A stretch of 19,758 nucleotides of DNA from Actinomycetota bacterium. GTDB taxonomy: Bacteria > Acidobacteriota > Blastocatellia > Chloracidobacteriales > Chloracidobacteriaceae. The notes beneath the pieces were generated by a model that worked only from the letters and a program-made list of their open reading frames with translations, was not told the DNA's origin and did not search any database. Positions 7,003 through 14,144 of the stretch are shown here, piece after piece (the first letter of the stretch is position 1; every line of letters starts with the position of its first letter). A program made the translations under genes and the position numbers. The DNA is taken from the NCBI GenBank assembly GCA_013298335.1, contig JAAFHI010000004.1:1-19758 (forward strand), given 5' to 3'.

Positions 7003-8287
7003 TCCATTTGTCCTGCCGGGCGGCCCGGGCGGTCGCTTCGGCGTAGGGAATCCGGGTGAACGACACCATCGTATAGAGTGGAATGAACTTGCCGGGAAAA
7101 AGCCCGGCGAGCAGGTTCTCCACCTTTTTCCGAATCAGGAAGCTCCGCGACGCCACCTTGTCGCGCATTTCGAGGAAATTGTTGTAGGCCAGCACCGACA
7201 GGGCATCGGTGTTGACCTTGCGCCGGGTCTGGTATTCGCGAAACGCCGCCGCCGTGTCCCCGTTGTGCCGCTGGAGGCATTCATTCAGGACCGAGCAGTC
7301 CTCGAACGAGGCGTTCATCCCCTGTCCGTAAAACGGCACGACCGCGTGGGCGGCGTCGCCGACGAGGGCGAAGCGACCGTTGTACTGCCACGGAAAACAC
7401 CGCACGGTGACCATCGCCCCGGTCGGATTGTGAAAAAAGTCCTCAATGAGCGAGGGCATCAACGGCAGGACGTCGGGGAAGTGGGTCGTGAAAAACCGCC
7501 GGACCTGCTCCTCGTCCTGGAGATTGGCGAAACTGTGCTCGCCTTCGTGGGCCAGAAACAGGGTGCAGGTGAAGGTTCCGTCCTGGTTCGGAAGGGCGAT
7601 CAGCATGAAATCGTGCCGGGGCCAGATGTGGAGGCAGTGACGGTCGAAGGCGTGGCTTCCGTCGGGAAGGGCCGGAATCGTCAGTTCCTTGTACCCATGG
7701 GACAGGAACTCCTGACTGTAGTCGAAGCGGTCAATCCGCTTCATTCCCTGGCGAACCGCCGAAAAAGCGCCGTCGGCCCCGATGACGGTCCGGGCGGCCA
7801 GCGTCCGGGTCCGTTTGGTGGTCGTGTCCTCGATCTCGACGGTCGAACGGGTGATGTCCGCGCCGACGCACCGCTGATTAAAGAAAATCTCGATGTTCGG
7901 CGAACGGGCGGCGGCGTCGAGCAGGGCGCAGTTCAGGCCGTGGCGGGAAATCGAGTAGATCACGTCGTCGGATTTCCGGCCATAGGGCTGGAAGGTCAGT
8001 TCACCCTTCACCGAGTGCATCATGCGGCCCCGCATCGGGATGGCCAGCGGCATCAGTTCGTCGGCCAGACCGACTTCCTCAAGGGCATGCAGGCCCCGCC
8101 GGGAGAGGGCGAGGTTGATCGAGCGTCCGCGCGGTACGGGTTGGTCGCGCATGTCGCCGTTCCGCTCGTAAAGGGCGGTTCGGAATCCCTGACGCGCCAG
8201 ATAAACGGCCATCAGGGTGCCCGCCAGACCGGATCCGAGGATCGTGAAGTCGGGTTGGGTCTGTATTTGGTTTGACATCGGTTCCAT
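6926..8287 (-). CDS. kmo: Kynurenine 3-monooxygenase
   Basis: This 453-residue flavoprotein hydroxylates L-kynurenine to 3-hydroxykynurenine with NADPH and oxygen, part of tryptophan breakdown and of the kynurenine route to NAD. The FAD motif LGSGLAG lies at 17-23, and RGRSINLALSRRG (53-65) is a strong family signature. GDAAHAVVPFYGQGMNASFEDC (the first part at 310-320) forms the second FAD site. Substrate-site residues of characterised enzymes are matched by the arginine near 86-88, Y102 in QPYG and NNFLE (369-373). The C-terminus has a hydrophobic helix (about 431-450), resembling the membrane anchor of eukaryotic enzymes. The start is ATG at 8287 or ATG at 8278 (MSNQI). No other kynurenine-pathway gene is adjacent. 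Its 3' end overlaps the methyltransferase by 77 bp. Confidence 0.93.
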   Translation of the reverse strand: MEPMSNQIQTQPDFTILGSGLAGTLMAVYLARQGFRTALYERNGDMRDQPVPRGRSINLALSRRGLHALEEVGLADELMPLAIPMRGRMMHSVKGELTFQPYGRKSDDVIYSISRHGLNCALLDAAARSPNIEIFFNQRCVGADITRSTVEIEDTTTKRTRTLAARTVIGADGAFSAVRQGMKRIDRFDYSQEFLSHGYKELTIPALPDGSHAFDRHCLHIWPRHDFMLIALPNQDGTFTCTLFLAHEGEHSFANLQDEEQVRRFFTTHFPDVLPLMPSLIEDFFHNPTGAMVTVRCFPWQYNGRFALVGDAAHAVVPFYGQGMNASFEDCSVLNECLQRHNGDTAAAFREYQTRRKVNTDALSVLAYNNFLEMRDKVASRSFLIRKKVENLLAGLFPGKFIPLYTMVSFTRIPYAEATARAARQDKWITWAGIGLASLLVVSLAGLALSIFR

Positions 8288-8301
8288 AGTTTTCGAATAT
8301 A
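8272..8301 (+). promoter_or_regulatory. Possible promoter of the kinase-FGE operon
   Basis: A perfect TTGACA (8272-8277) sits inside the start region of the opposite kmo gene. It is followed 18 bp later by AATATA (8296-8301), a weak -10 box. On the minus strand the same AT-rich bases read TATATT and could serve as the -10 of kmo, giving a very short or leaderless kmo message. Only 53 bp separate the two start codons, so any promoters must overlap. The -35 box is convincing; the -10 is not. Confidence 0.3.
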
Positions 8302-8340
8302 GCAGTGATTTCCAATTTATTCCTGAGTGAGCGTTCCGAA

Positions 8341-10419
8341 ATGAAACGGTGTCCGGCGTGCAACCGGGAGTTCGAGGACAATGTGACGTTTTGCCCGCAT
8401 GACGGCAAGCCCCTCATGATGGTCAATACGTTACTCGACGACAAATACCGGCTTGAGGAGAAGATCGGCGAAGGCGGGATGGGGCAGGTCTTCCGGGCCA
8501 CCCACATCCATATCGGTTCTTCCTTCGCGGTAAAAATCCTCCATCCCCAATTCGGAGAAGATGAAAAGGCCGTCGAGCGGTTTCGCCGGGAGGCTCAGGC
8601 CGCCGCCCAGATTCGCCATCCGAATGCGGTGACGGTGACCGACTTCGGCGTCACCAAGGATTCAAACCTCGTCTACTTCGTCATGGAATACCTCGAAGGC
8701 ATGTCCCTCGGGGACCGCATGCGCGGCGAAAACCGGCTTCCCTTCGAAGATATCCACTACATTTTTTCCTGCGTCTGCCCGGCGCTCCATGCCGCCCACG
8801 TCAAGGGGATTGTCCATCGGGACGTGAAACCGGACAACATTTTCCTGAGCATCGAGGGCGACGACGCCATCAAGGACGTCAAGGTCCTCGATTTCGGCAT
8901 CGCCAAACTCAAAAAGCAGGACAAAAATACGCTCACCGCCTCCGGGACAGTCATCGGAACGCCCGATTACATGTCCCCCGAACAGTGCCAGGGCATCGAA
9001 CTCGACGCCCGTTCCGACATTTACAGCCTCGGGGTCATCCTTTTCGAACTGCTGACCGGCCGGGTTCCGTTCCAGTCGCCCACCACGATGGCGACCCTCA
9101 TGATGCATGTGTCGCAGGCACCGCCCGACCCGCATGAACTGAACCCCGACATTCCGATTCAGGTCAGCCGGGTGGCGTTGAAGGCCATGGAAAAAGACCC
9201 GGAAGCGCGACCGCAAACCGCGCTCCATCTTTTCTCGGAACTGGAACAGGCCCTGATTGCCGCCGGCATCGACCTTGGCAATCCGACGTACTCGATCAAG
9301 ATGCAGCGGATATCGCGCCAGGCGCGCTCCACCGACATGCTCGCCACCAGTGATTCCGAGCGCATGCCCGGCACGTCTCCGCTCAAGGGGGCCAAGCCCA
9401 CCGGGCAGGGCGCTTCCGTCGATGCCGAAGAACAACGCGTGACGACTGAAAACCGGCGTCCGACCGGAGCCTCCAAAAAACGCACCGGGGATGTCGAATC
9501 CGGCGGACGCACCGAGGTCTATGCCTCGGTCGGCAACGAGATTTCAAGCGATACGGCCCCGAAAAAATCCAAATGGCTCGCCATCGCGGCGGGAATCCTG
9601 CTTCCACTGATCGCCCTCGGCGGCGGCGGGGTCTGGTATGCGATGCGTCAGGCCGAAGCCCAGAAGAAGGAAACCGAAAAGCAGAAGGCGAATCCGACCG
9701 CGCCCGAGGGAATGGTCTTCATTCCGGCGGGCACCTTCACGATGGGGAACAACGCCAGCGACGATGATTTTGAAAAGCCCGAGCATTCCGTCACGCTGCC
9801 CGGCTTCTTCATCGACAAAAACGAAGTCACCAACGAGCAGTACGCCAAGTTTGTCGACGCCACCAACGCCAGACCTCCGGCGAACTGGAAGGGCCAGAAA
9901 ACCTTCCCGCCCGGCACCGCCAAGTTCCCTGTGGTGGATGTCACCTGGGATCAGGCCATGGCCTTCGCGAAATGGGCCGGCAAGCGGCTCCCTTCGGAAC
10001 AGGAATGGGAATACGCGGCTCGCGGGAGCGACAAGCGGCTGTACCCCTGGGGAAGCAAGTACGACAAGGCGCAACTCAACGCCGAACGTCTCACCCCGGA
10101 AGAAATCGCCAAGACCCAGGGTGACGATTCCAAACTCCCGGACCAGCGTCGGCAGGTCGGCAGTTTTCCCGGAATGAGCCCCTTCGGTGTATTCGACATG
10201 GCCGGGAACGTCGGCGAGTGGACCGCCTCGGGGTACGATTTGTATCCGGGCAGTCAGGTCCAGTTGAAGACGCAGTTTCAGAGCAAGAAGATCGTTCGTG
10301 GCGGCAGTTTTCGGGATACGCAGGAACTGACGACCGTGACGGCTCGATTGATGTCCGATCCCACCCGAAGCGGCATTTATATCGGTTTCCGGTGTGCCCA
10401 GGATGCGCCGAAACCCTGA
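8341..10419 (+). CDS. Ser/Thr protein kinase fused through a membrane helix to an FGE-like (SUMF1) domain
   Basis: This 692-residue protein begins with a ribbon-like C4-x2-C7/C18-P-H-D motif. The kinase domain (about 36-305) has GEGGMGQV (43-50), ATP-binding K65, HRDVKPDN (159-166), DFG (184-186) and SPE (212-214), so it should be active. A disordered Ser/Thr-rich linker (320-410) precedes one transmembrane helix (412-435). Outside lies an FGE-sulfatase fold (456-686): MVFIPAGTFTMG, the RLPSEQEWEYAARG signature, then FDMAGNVGEW and RGGSF. The region that holds the paired active-site cysteines of true FGE has none, so the outer domain is more likely a sensor or binding module than an enzyme. 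ATG 8341 was preferred to the upstream in-frame GTG at 8305 because it aligns with MKRC of the other kinase here. Confidence 0.93.
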   Translation: MKRCPACNREFEDNVTFCPHDGKPLMMVNTLLDDKYRLEEKIGEGGMGQVFRATHIHIGSSFAVKILHPQFGEDEKAVERFRREAQAAAQIRHPNAVTVTDFGVTKDSNLVYFVMEYLEGMSLGDRMRGENRLPFEDIHYIFSCVCPALHAAHVKGIVHRDVKPDNIFLSIEGDDAIKDVKVLDFGIAKLKKQDKNTLTASGTVIGTPDYMSPEQCQGIELDARSDIYSLGVILFELLTGRVPFQSPTTMATLMMHVSQAPPDPHELNPDIPIQVSRVALKAMEKDPEARPQTALHLFSELEQALIAAGIDLGNPTYSIKMQRISRQARSTDMLATSDSERMPGTSPLKGAKPTGQGASVDAEEQRVTTENRRPTGASKKRTGDVESGGRTEVYASVGNEISSDTAPKKSKWLAIAAGILLPLIALGGGGVWYAMRQAEAQKKETEKQKANPTAPEGMVFIPAGTFTMGNNASDDDFEKPEHSVTLPGFFIDKNEVTNEQYAKFVDATNARPPANWKGQKTFPPGTAKFPVVDVTWDQAMAFAKWAGKRLPSEQEWEYAARGSDKRLYPWGSKYDKAQLNAERLTPEEIAKTQGDDSKLPDQRRQVGSFPGMSPFGVFDMAGNVGEWTASGYDLYPGSQVQLKTQFQSKKIVRGGSFRDTQELTTVTARLMSDPTRSGIYIGFRCAQDAPKP

Positions 10420-10426
10420 ACCTGGA

Positions 10427-11599
10427 ATGAACGTGGTTCGCACCTTTTCTTTTTTCGGGAAAATCCTCTTCGGCTTGGCGGTGTGCCATTTTCTTGGTGG
10501 CGGCCCGGTCCTGGCCCAGCGTGATTACAACGGAAATGGAAAGCCCAAGCCGGTCCCGACCCCGCCCAAGCCGACCCCGCCGAAACCGACTTCAAAACCC
10601 AAACCCAAGCCAACCGGCTCCAAGCCGAAACCGACGGTCTCAGGAAACTGTAAAAACGAGCCGCGCGTTCTTCCTCCGGCGCAAACCCTTTCAACCGAAG
10701 CCTTTACCTTTGAAACCGCGATGGTGGACGAAATGGGCGTCGTGACCAGGGAGCCGGGCCAGGGGAAGCTGTTTCGGGAATTGCTAGCCGACGGGGTCAC
10801 GCTTGAACTGGTCGAGGTCGCCGGTGGTTCGTTCTGCCTCGGAACGGTCGCCGAAGAAGATTCCAACGACAACGAAAGCCCCCGCATCGCCGCCCGCGTG
10901 CCCGGATTTTATTTCGGACGGTTCGAAGTGACGCAGGCCCAGTGGAAAGCCGTCGCGGCCTATCCGAAAGTCAAAATCGACCTTCCGGCGAACCCTTCCG
11001 AAATCAAGGGAGACACGCTCCCGGTCGACAACGTTTCGTGGGATGAATCCGTCGAGTTTTGCGCCCGCCTTTCCAAAAAAACCGGGCGGTTGTACCGGTT
11101 GCCGTCCGAAACGGAATGGGAATACGCCTGTCGCGCCGGGCGAACCACGCCGTTTGGGTTCGGGATGACCCTTTCCCAGACCGTCGAGAATTACGATTCA
11201 TCGCTGCCGTTTGGAGACGAACCAACGGTCCCCGCCTTCAAGCGGGCGATGCCCGCCGGATCGGGGTTGCCGAACCCCTTCGGCCTTTCCGACATGCACG
11301 GAAACGTCCGGGAGTGGTGTCTCGACGAATACTGCAAGCATTTCACCGGCTCCCACGCGGTCGGCGCGCCGACACGAAATCTGCGCCTGGCCGAGGATCG
11401 GCTCCAGCATGTGATTCGCGGCGGTTCATGGGCGGTTTCTCCGAACATCTGCCGGGCGGCGGTTCGGGATCACGATCTCTTCTCGGCGAAAAACAGCCTG
11501 CTCGGCTTTCGGGTGGTGGTGAGCGACCGGGCCTACGGCGCGGATGACCCCGGTGAGGACGACGGCGGGGATGCCGGAGACGATCCTCCAAAGAAATAA
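10427..11599 (+). CDS. Exported FGE-like (SUMF1 superfamily) protein with Pro/Lys-rich linker
   Basis: This 390-residue protein has a signal peptide (residues 1-30, ending PVLA before QRDY), then a striking Pro-Lys-Thr linker (39-70, repeats such as PPKPTPPKPT) that could span the cell wall or periplasm. Residues 126-364 form an FGE-sulfatase fold: ELVEVAGGSFCLGT, then RLPSETEWEYACRAG, then LSDMHGNVREW and RGGSW. After RGGSW there is only one cysteine (C342), which matches a structural position, and the catalytic pair of formylglycine-generating enzyme is missing. A catalytic role is therefore unlikely; carbohydrate, peptide or partner binding is possible. The tail (372-390) is acidic. The gene starts 7 nt after the kinase-FGE gene, so the two form an operon, and the shared fold suggests interacting or paralogous domains. 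Confidence 0.85.
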   Translation: MNVVRTFSFFGKILFGLAVCHFLGGGPVLAQRDYNGNGKPKPVPTPPKPTPPKPTSKPKPKPTGSKPKPTVSGNCKNEPRVLPPAQTLSTEAFTFETAMVDEMGVVTREPGQGKLFRELLADGVTLELVEVAGGSFCLGTVAEEDSNDNESPRIAARVPGFYFGRFEVTQAQWKAVAAYPKVKIDLPANPSEIKGDTLPVDNVSWDESVEFCARLSKKTGRLYRLPSETEWEYACRAGRTTPFGFGMTLSQTVENYDSSLPFGDEPTVPAFKRAMPAGSGLPNPFGLSDMHGNVREWCLDEYCKHFTGSHAVGAPTRNLRLAEDRLQHVIRGGSWAVSPNICRAAVRDHDLFSAKNSLLGFRVVVSDRAYGADDPGEDDGGDAGDDPPKK

Positions 11600-11602
11600 C
11601 CG

Positions 11603-12981
11603 TTAAAACAATACATCCAGCAAATCGAGCACCGACCGGACCCCGACGAGTTCGACGCCTTTGGGGGCGTCCAGCCCGGCCAGATTTCCTTTGGGAAGGA
11701 TGCAGCGGGTGAACCCCATCGCCGCGATTTCCTTGACGCGGGCGTTCGGTTGCGAGGTCCCGCGAATTTCGCCCGCCAGCCCGACCTCGCCGAAAACGGC
11801 GGTCCCGCTGTCGAGCGGAAGATTGCGAAAACTCGACGCGATGGCCGCGACGATTCCCAGATCGACCGCCGGTTCATCGAGGCGCAGGCCGCCGGCCACA
11901 TTTACAAAGACATCGTCACCGAGCAGGTGCAGCCCGGCGCGTTTTTCGAGCATGGCGATGAGCAGGGAAACGCGGTTCTGCTCGACCCCTTCGACGGTCC
12001 GGCGACCCGTGCCGTACTTGCTGCCGCTGACGAGCGCCTGAAGTTCAACCAGCATTGGGCGCGTGCCTTCCATGCACGACACGACGACCGAACCGGAAAC
12101 GCCGATGGGCCGCTGCTGAAGAAACAGTTCCGAGGGATTCTGGACCGGAATCAGCCCGGCTCCGGTCATCTCGAACATGCCGAGTTCATTCGTCGCCCCG
12201 AACCGGTTTTTGACCGCGCGGATGATGCGGTGGTTATGGTGGCGCTCACCTTCGAAATACAGAACCGTATCGACGATGTGTTCGAGCGATTTCGGACCGG
12301 CCAGCGAGCCTTCCTTGGTGATGTGGCCGATGAGAAAGACCGGAATCGTCTGGTGTTTGGCGAGCAGGAGGCACTGGCCGGCGGTTTCGCGGACCTGCGA
12401 GACGCTCCCGGGGGCGCTTTCGATGCGTTCCGAATAGGCGGTCTGGACGGAATCGAGCACGATCATGGTCGGTTGCAGGTCGGCCACGATTTCGAGCACC
12501 CGTTCGAGGCAGGTTTCGGGCAGCAGATGGAGTTCCTCGGGTTTGAGTCCGAGGCGTTCGCCGCGCAGCTTGATCTGCGTTCGGATTCCTCGCCGCTCAC
12601 ATACAGCACGCGCTCGCCCTGGCGGCTCATGGTTTCGGCGGTTTGCAAAAGAAGCGTACTTTTGCCGATGCCCGGATCGCCGCCGATGAGGACGAGGCTG
12701 CCCGGCACGATGCCGCCGCCGAGGACCCGGTCGAATTCCGGGATTCCCGAGGAAATCCGGGTGTCGTCCTGACTCGGCACGTCGGTATAGCGCGACGATT
12801 TGATCTTTTCGCCCTTGGCCGCGCCGCCGAGACCGCGTGCCAGCGCCGCTGTGGAGACGGTTTTGGTCTCGCGCTCCTCGACGAAGGAATTCCACGCGCC
12901 GCAGTCGGGGCATTTTCCGAGCCACTTGCGCGACTGGAAGGTGCATTGCTGGCAGGAATAGACGGTTTTTTCCTTGGCCAT
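11603..12981 (-). pseudogene. radA: DNA recombination/repair protein RadA, split by a one-base frameshift
   Basis: RadA is a RecA-like branch-migration ATPase of homologous recombination. Here the first 135 codons give an N-terminal zinc finger (C10-x2-C13, C24-x2-C27), Walker A GGDPGIGKSTL (100-110) and VLYVSGEES. After R135 the frame breaks. In the second frame the protein resumes exactly as expected with QIKLRGERLGL, then VIVLDSVQ-type Walker B (MIVLDSVQTAYS), the RadA signature KNRFGATNELGMF and the Lon-like C-terminal domain. Adding one C on the minus strand next to 12577 restores a 459-residue protein, normal for the family. The base may be a sequencing or assembly error, or a true recent mutation; without it only a 172-residue product is made. 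It is the last gene of ybaB-recR-radA and its stop is 3 bp from the opposite FGE-like gene. Confidence 0.88.
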
Positions 12982-12983
12982 GG

Positions 12984-13583
12984 TCAGATCTCGTGCCGAT
13001 AGGCCAGCGCCTTGTTCATCGTGACGTCGTCGGCGTATTCGAGGTCGCTGCCGACCGGGAGGCCCATCGCGATGCGGGTCACCTTGATGCCGATTGGCTT
13101 GAGGAGGCGGGCAATGTAGTTGGCGGTCGCCTCGCCTTCGGTCGTGGGATTGGTGGCCAGAATGATCTCGTCCACGTCCAGGTTGCGGAGGCGTTCGAGC
13201 AGGGTCTTGATTTTCAGTTCATCCGGCCCGATGCCGCGCATCGGCGACAGCGCGCCGCCGATCACGTGGTACAGCCCCTTGAACTCGCCCGACCGTTCGA
13301 TGGCGAGCACGTTGTGCGGCTCCTCCACCACGCAGATCATCCGCTGGTCGCGCGTCGGACTGGTGCAGTAGCGGCAGGGATCGGTCTCGGTCAGATTGTG
13401 GCAGACCGAGCAGAAGGAAATGCGTTCCTTGACCTCGGTGATGGCGGCGGCGAGTCGCTGGGCGTCCTCGGCGGGAATCCGCAGCACATGAAACGCCAGT
13501 CGCTGGGCGGATTTCTGTCCGACGCCGGGAAGACGCTTGAACTCATCAATCAGGCGGGCAATGGGTTCGGCAAACTCGATCAT
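12984..13583 (-). CDS. recR: Recombination mediator protein RecR
   Basis: RecR (199 residues, the usual length) works with RecF and RecO to load RecA on gapped DNA. The helix-hairpin-helix region [14 protein letters not shown] is near the N-terminus, followed by the zinc site [16 protein letters not shown] (about 57-72). The Toprim domain is recognisable in [14 protein letters not shown] and [20 protein letters not shown]. The start is the ATG at 13583, giving the standard start [11 protein letters not shown]. No Shine-Dalgarno motif precedes it; the upstream space is taken by a 9-bp tandem repeat. The stop lies 2 bp before the radA start codon, so translation of the two is probably coupled. 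It is the middle gene of ybaB-recR-radA. Confidence 0.97.
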   Translation of the reverse strand: MIEFAEPIARLIDEFKRLPGVGQKSAQRLAFHVLRIPAEDAQRLAAAITEVKERISFCSVCHNLTETDPCRYCTSPTRDQRMICVVEEPHNVLAIERSGEFKGLYHVIGGALSPMRGIGPDELKIKTLLERLRNLDVDEIILATNPTTEGEATANYIARLLKPIGIKVTRIAMGLPVGSDLEYADDVTMNKALAYRHEI

Positions 13584-13590
13584 GAAGAAA

Positions 13591-13644
13591 GTCTGGGGAG
13601 TCTTGGGAGTCTTGGGAGTCTTGTGGGTCTTGGGAGTCTCGGGA
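13591..13644. repeat. Six copies of a 9-bp tandem repeat in the ybaB-recR gap
   Basis: The plus strand reads GTCTTGGGA repeated head to tail from 13591 to 13644. Three units are exact and three differ slightly (GTCTGGGGA, GTCTTGTGG, GTCTCGGGA). The array fills nearly the whole 74-bp gap between the ybaB stop and the recR start. In the recR frame it would encode a Thr-Pro-Lys repeat, but there is no start codon to include it. It replaces the expected ribosome binding site of recR. Copy number changes would alter the spacing between the two genes without shifting a reading frame. Confidence 0.85.
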
Positions 13645-13657
13645 GTAAGACTGGTTT

Positions 13658-13975
13658 TTACGTGAGTCCGGGAATTTTCAATCCGCCGAGGTCGAGGCCG
13701 CCGAGCATGTTCTGCATCTGCCGCTGGGTGGCTTCGTCGGCGCGGCGTCCGGCGTCGTTGACGGCGGCGGCGATGAGGTCCTGCAACATTTCGCGGTCGG
13801 CGAGGGCGTCGGGCTCGACGGTGACCGAAATCACGAGTTTCATGCCGTTGACGACGACTTTGACGATGCCGCCGCCGGCGGTGCCTTCGCAGCGGGCAGC
13901 TTCCAGTTGGCGCTGCATTTCCATCTGCTGCTGCTGCATCTGTTCCATCATCCGGTTCATGCCGGGGATTTTCAT
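13658..13975 (-). CDS. ybaB: Nucleoid-associated protein, YbaB/EbfC family
   Basis: This 105-residue protein is a dimeric DNA-binding protein of the YbaB/EbfC family. The glutamine-rich N-terminal helix ([13 protein letters not shown]), the central segment [16 protein letters not shown], the [16 protein letters not shown] helix and the glycine-rich end [14 protein letters not shown] are all typical. The start is the ATG at 13975, with AGGAG 8 nt upstream on the minus strand, a good ribosome binding site. It is first in an operon with recR and radA; the ybaB-recR pairing is conserved in many bacteria. The promoter at 14045-14072 and a leader hairpin precede it. Confidence 0.95.
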   Translation of the reverse strand: MKIPGMNRMMEQMQQQQMEMQRQLEAARCEGTAGGGIVKVVVNGMKLVISVTVEPDALADREMLQDLIAAAVNDAGRRADEATQRQMQNMLGGLDLGGLKIPGLT

Positions 13976-14000
13976 GGGTTGAACTCCTGAAACTGGTGTC

Positions 14001-14033
14001 GCATCCGGGGGAGAGGGAAACGGTTCCGGATGC
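14001..14033 (-). promoter_or_regulatory. Leader hairpin or operator upstream of ybaB
   Basis: A perfect 8-bp inverted repeat, GCATCCGG (14001-14008) and CCGGATGC (14026-14033), flanks a 17-nt purine-rich loop. It lies between the predicted transcription start (near 14038) and the ribosome binding site of ybaB, so it would form a stem in the 5' leader. It could also be a protein-binding site in DNA. There is no T-tract, so it is not a terminator. Confidence 0.45.
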
Positions 14034-14044
14034 CGGGTTGGCGC

Positions 14045-14072
14045 AGCATAGCCGTTCCGTTTCGATTGTCAA
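14045..14072 (-). promoter_or_regulatory. Sigma-70-type promoter of ybaB-recR-radA
   Basis: On the minus strand a perfect -35 box TTGACA (complement of 14067-14072) is followed after 16 bp by TATGCT (complement of 14045-14050), a 4/6 match to the -10 consensus. The transcript would start near 14038 with a leader of about 60 nt. This is the best promoter in the window. Confidence 0.6.
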
Positions 14073-14144
14073 AAGACTCTGCGGCGGACCCGGCGGCTGT
14101 GCTAGGGTAGCGCCAAACGCAATCCGAAATCTTTTTCCACGGCA

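Noticed and set aside
6701..8275. A plus-strand open frame of 524 codons
   Set aside because: It is antisense to kmo, which has full family motifs; the product is compositionally biased and has no recognisable domain.
8305..8340. GTG at 8305 as the start of the kinase-FGE gene
   Set aside because: The ATG at 8341 gives the MKRC start shared with the other kinase, and the possible promoter at 8272-8301 would put the transcript start near or after 8305.
12540..12600. Programmed ribosomal frameshift in radA
   Set aside because: No slippery heptamer or stimulatory stem is visible at the break, and RadA is not known to use frameshifting; a missing base explains it more simply.
11750..12772. A plus-strand open frame of 340 codons
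   Set aside because: It lies antisense to radA, whose motifs are clear on the other strand.
14066..14108. Sigma-70 promoter for the PotC-PotD fusion made of TTGTCA and TAGGGT
   Set aside because: The spacing is 31 bp, far too long; only an extended -10-like TGCTAGGGT remains, which is too weak to call.
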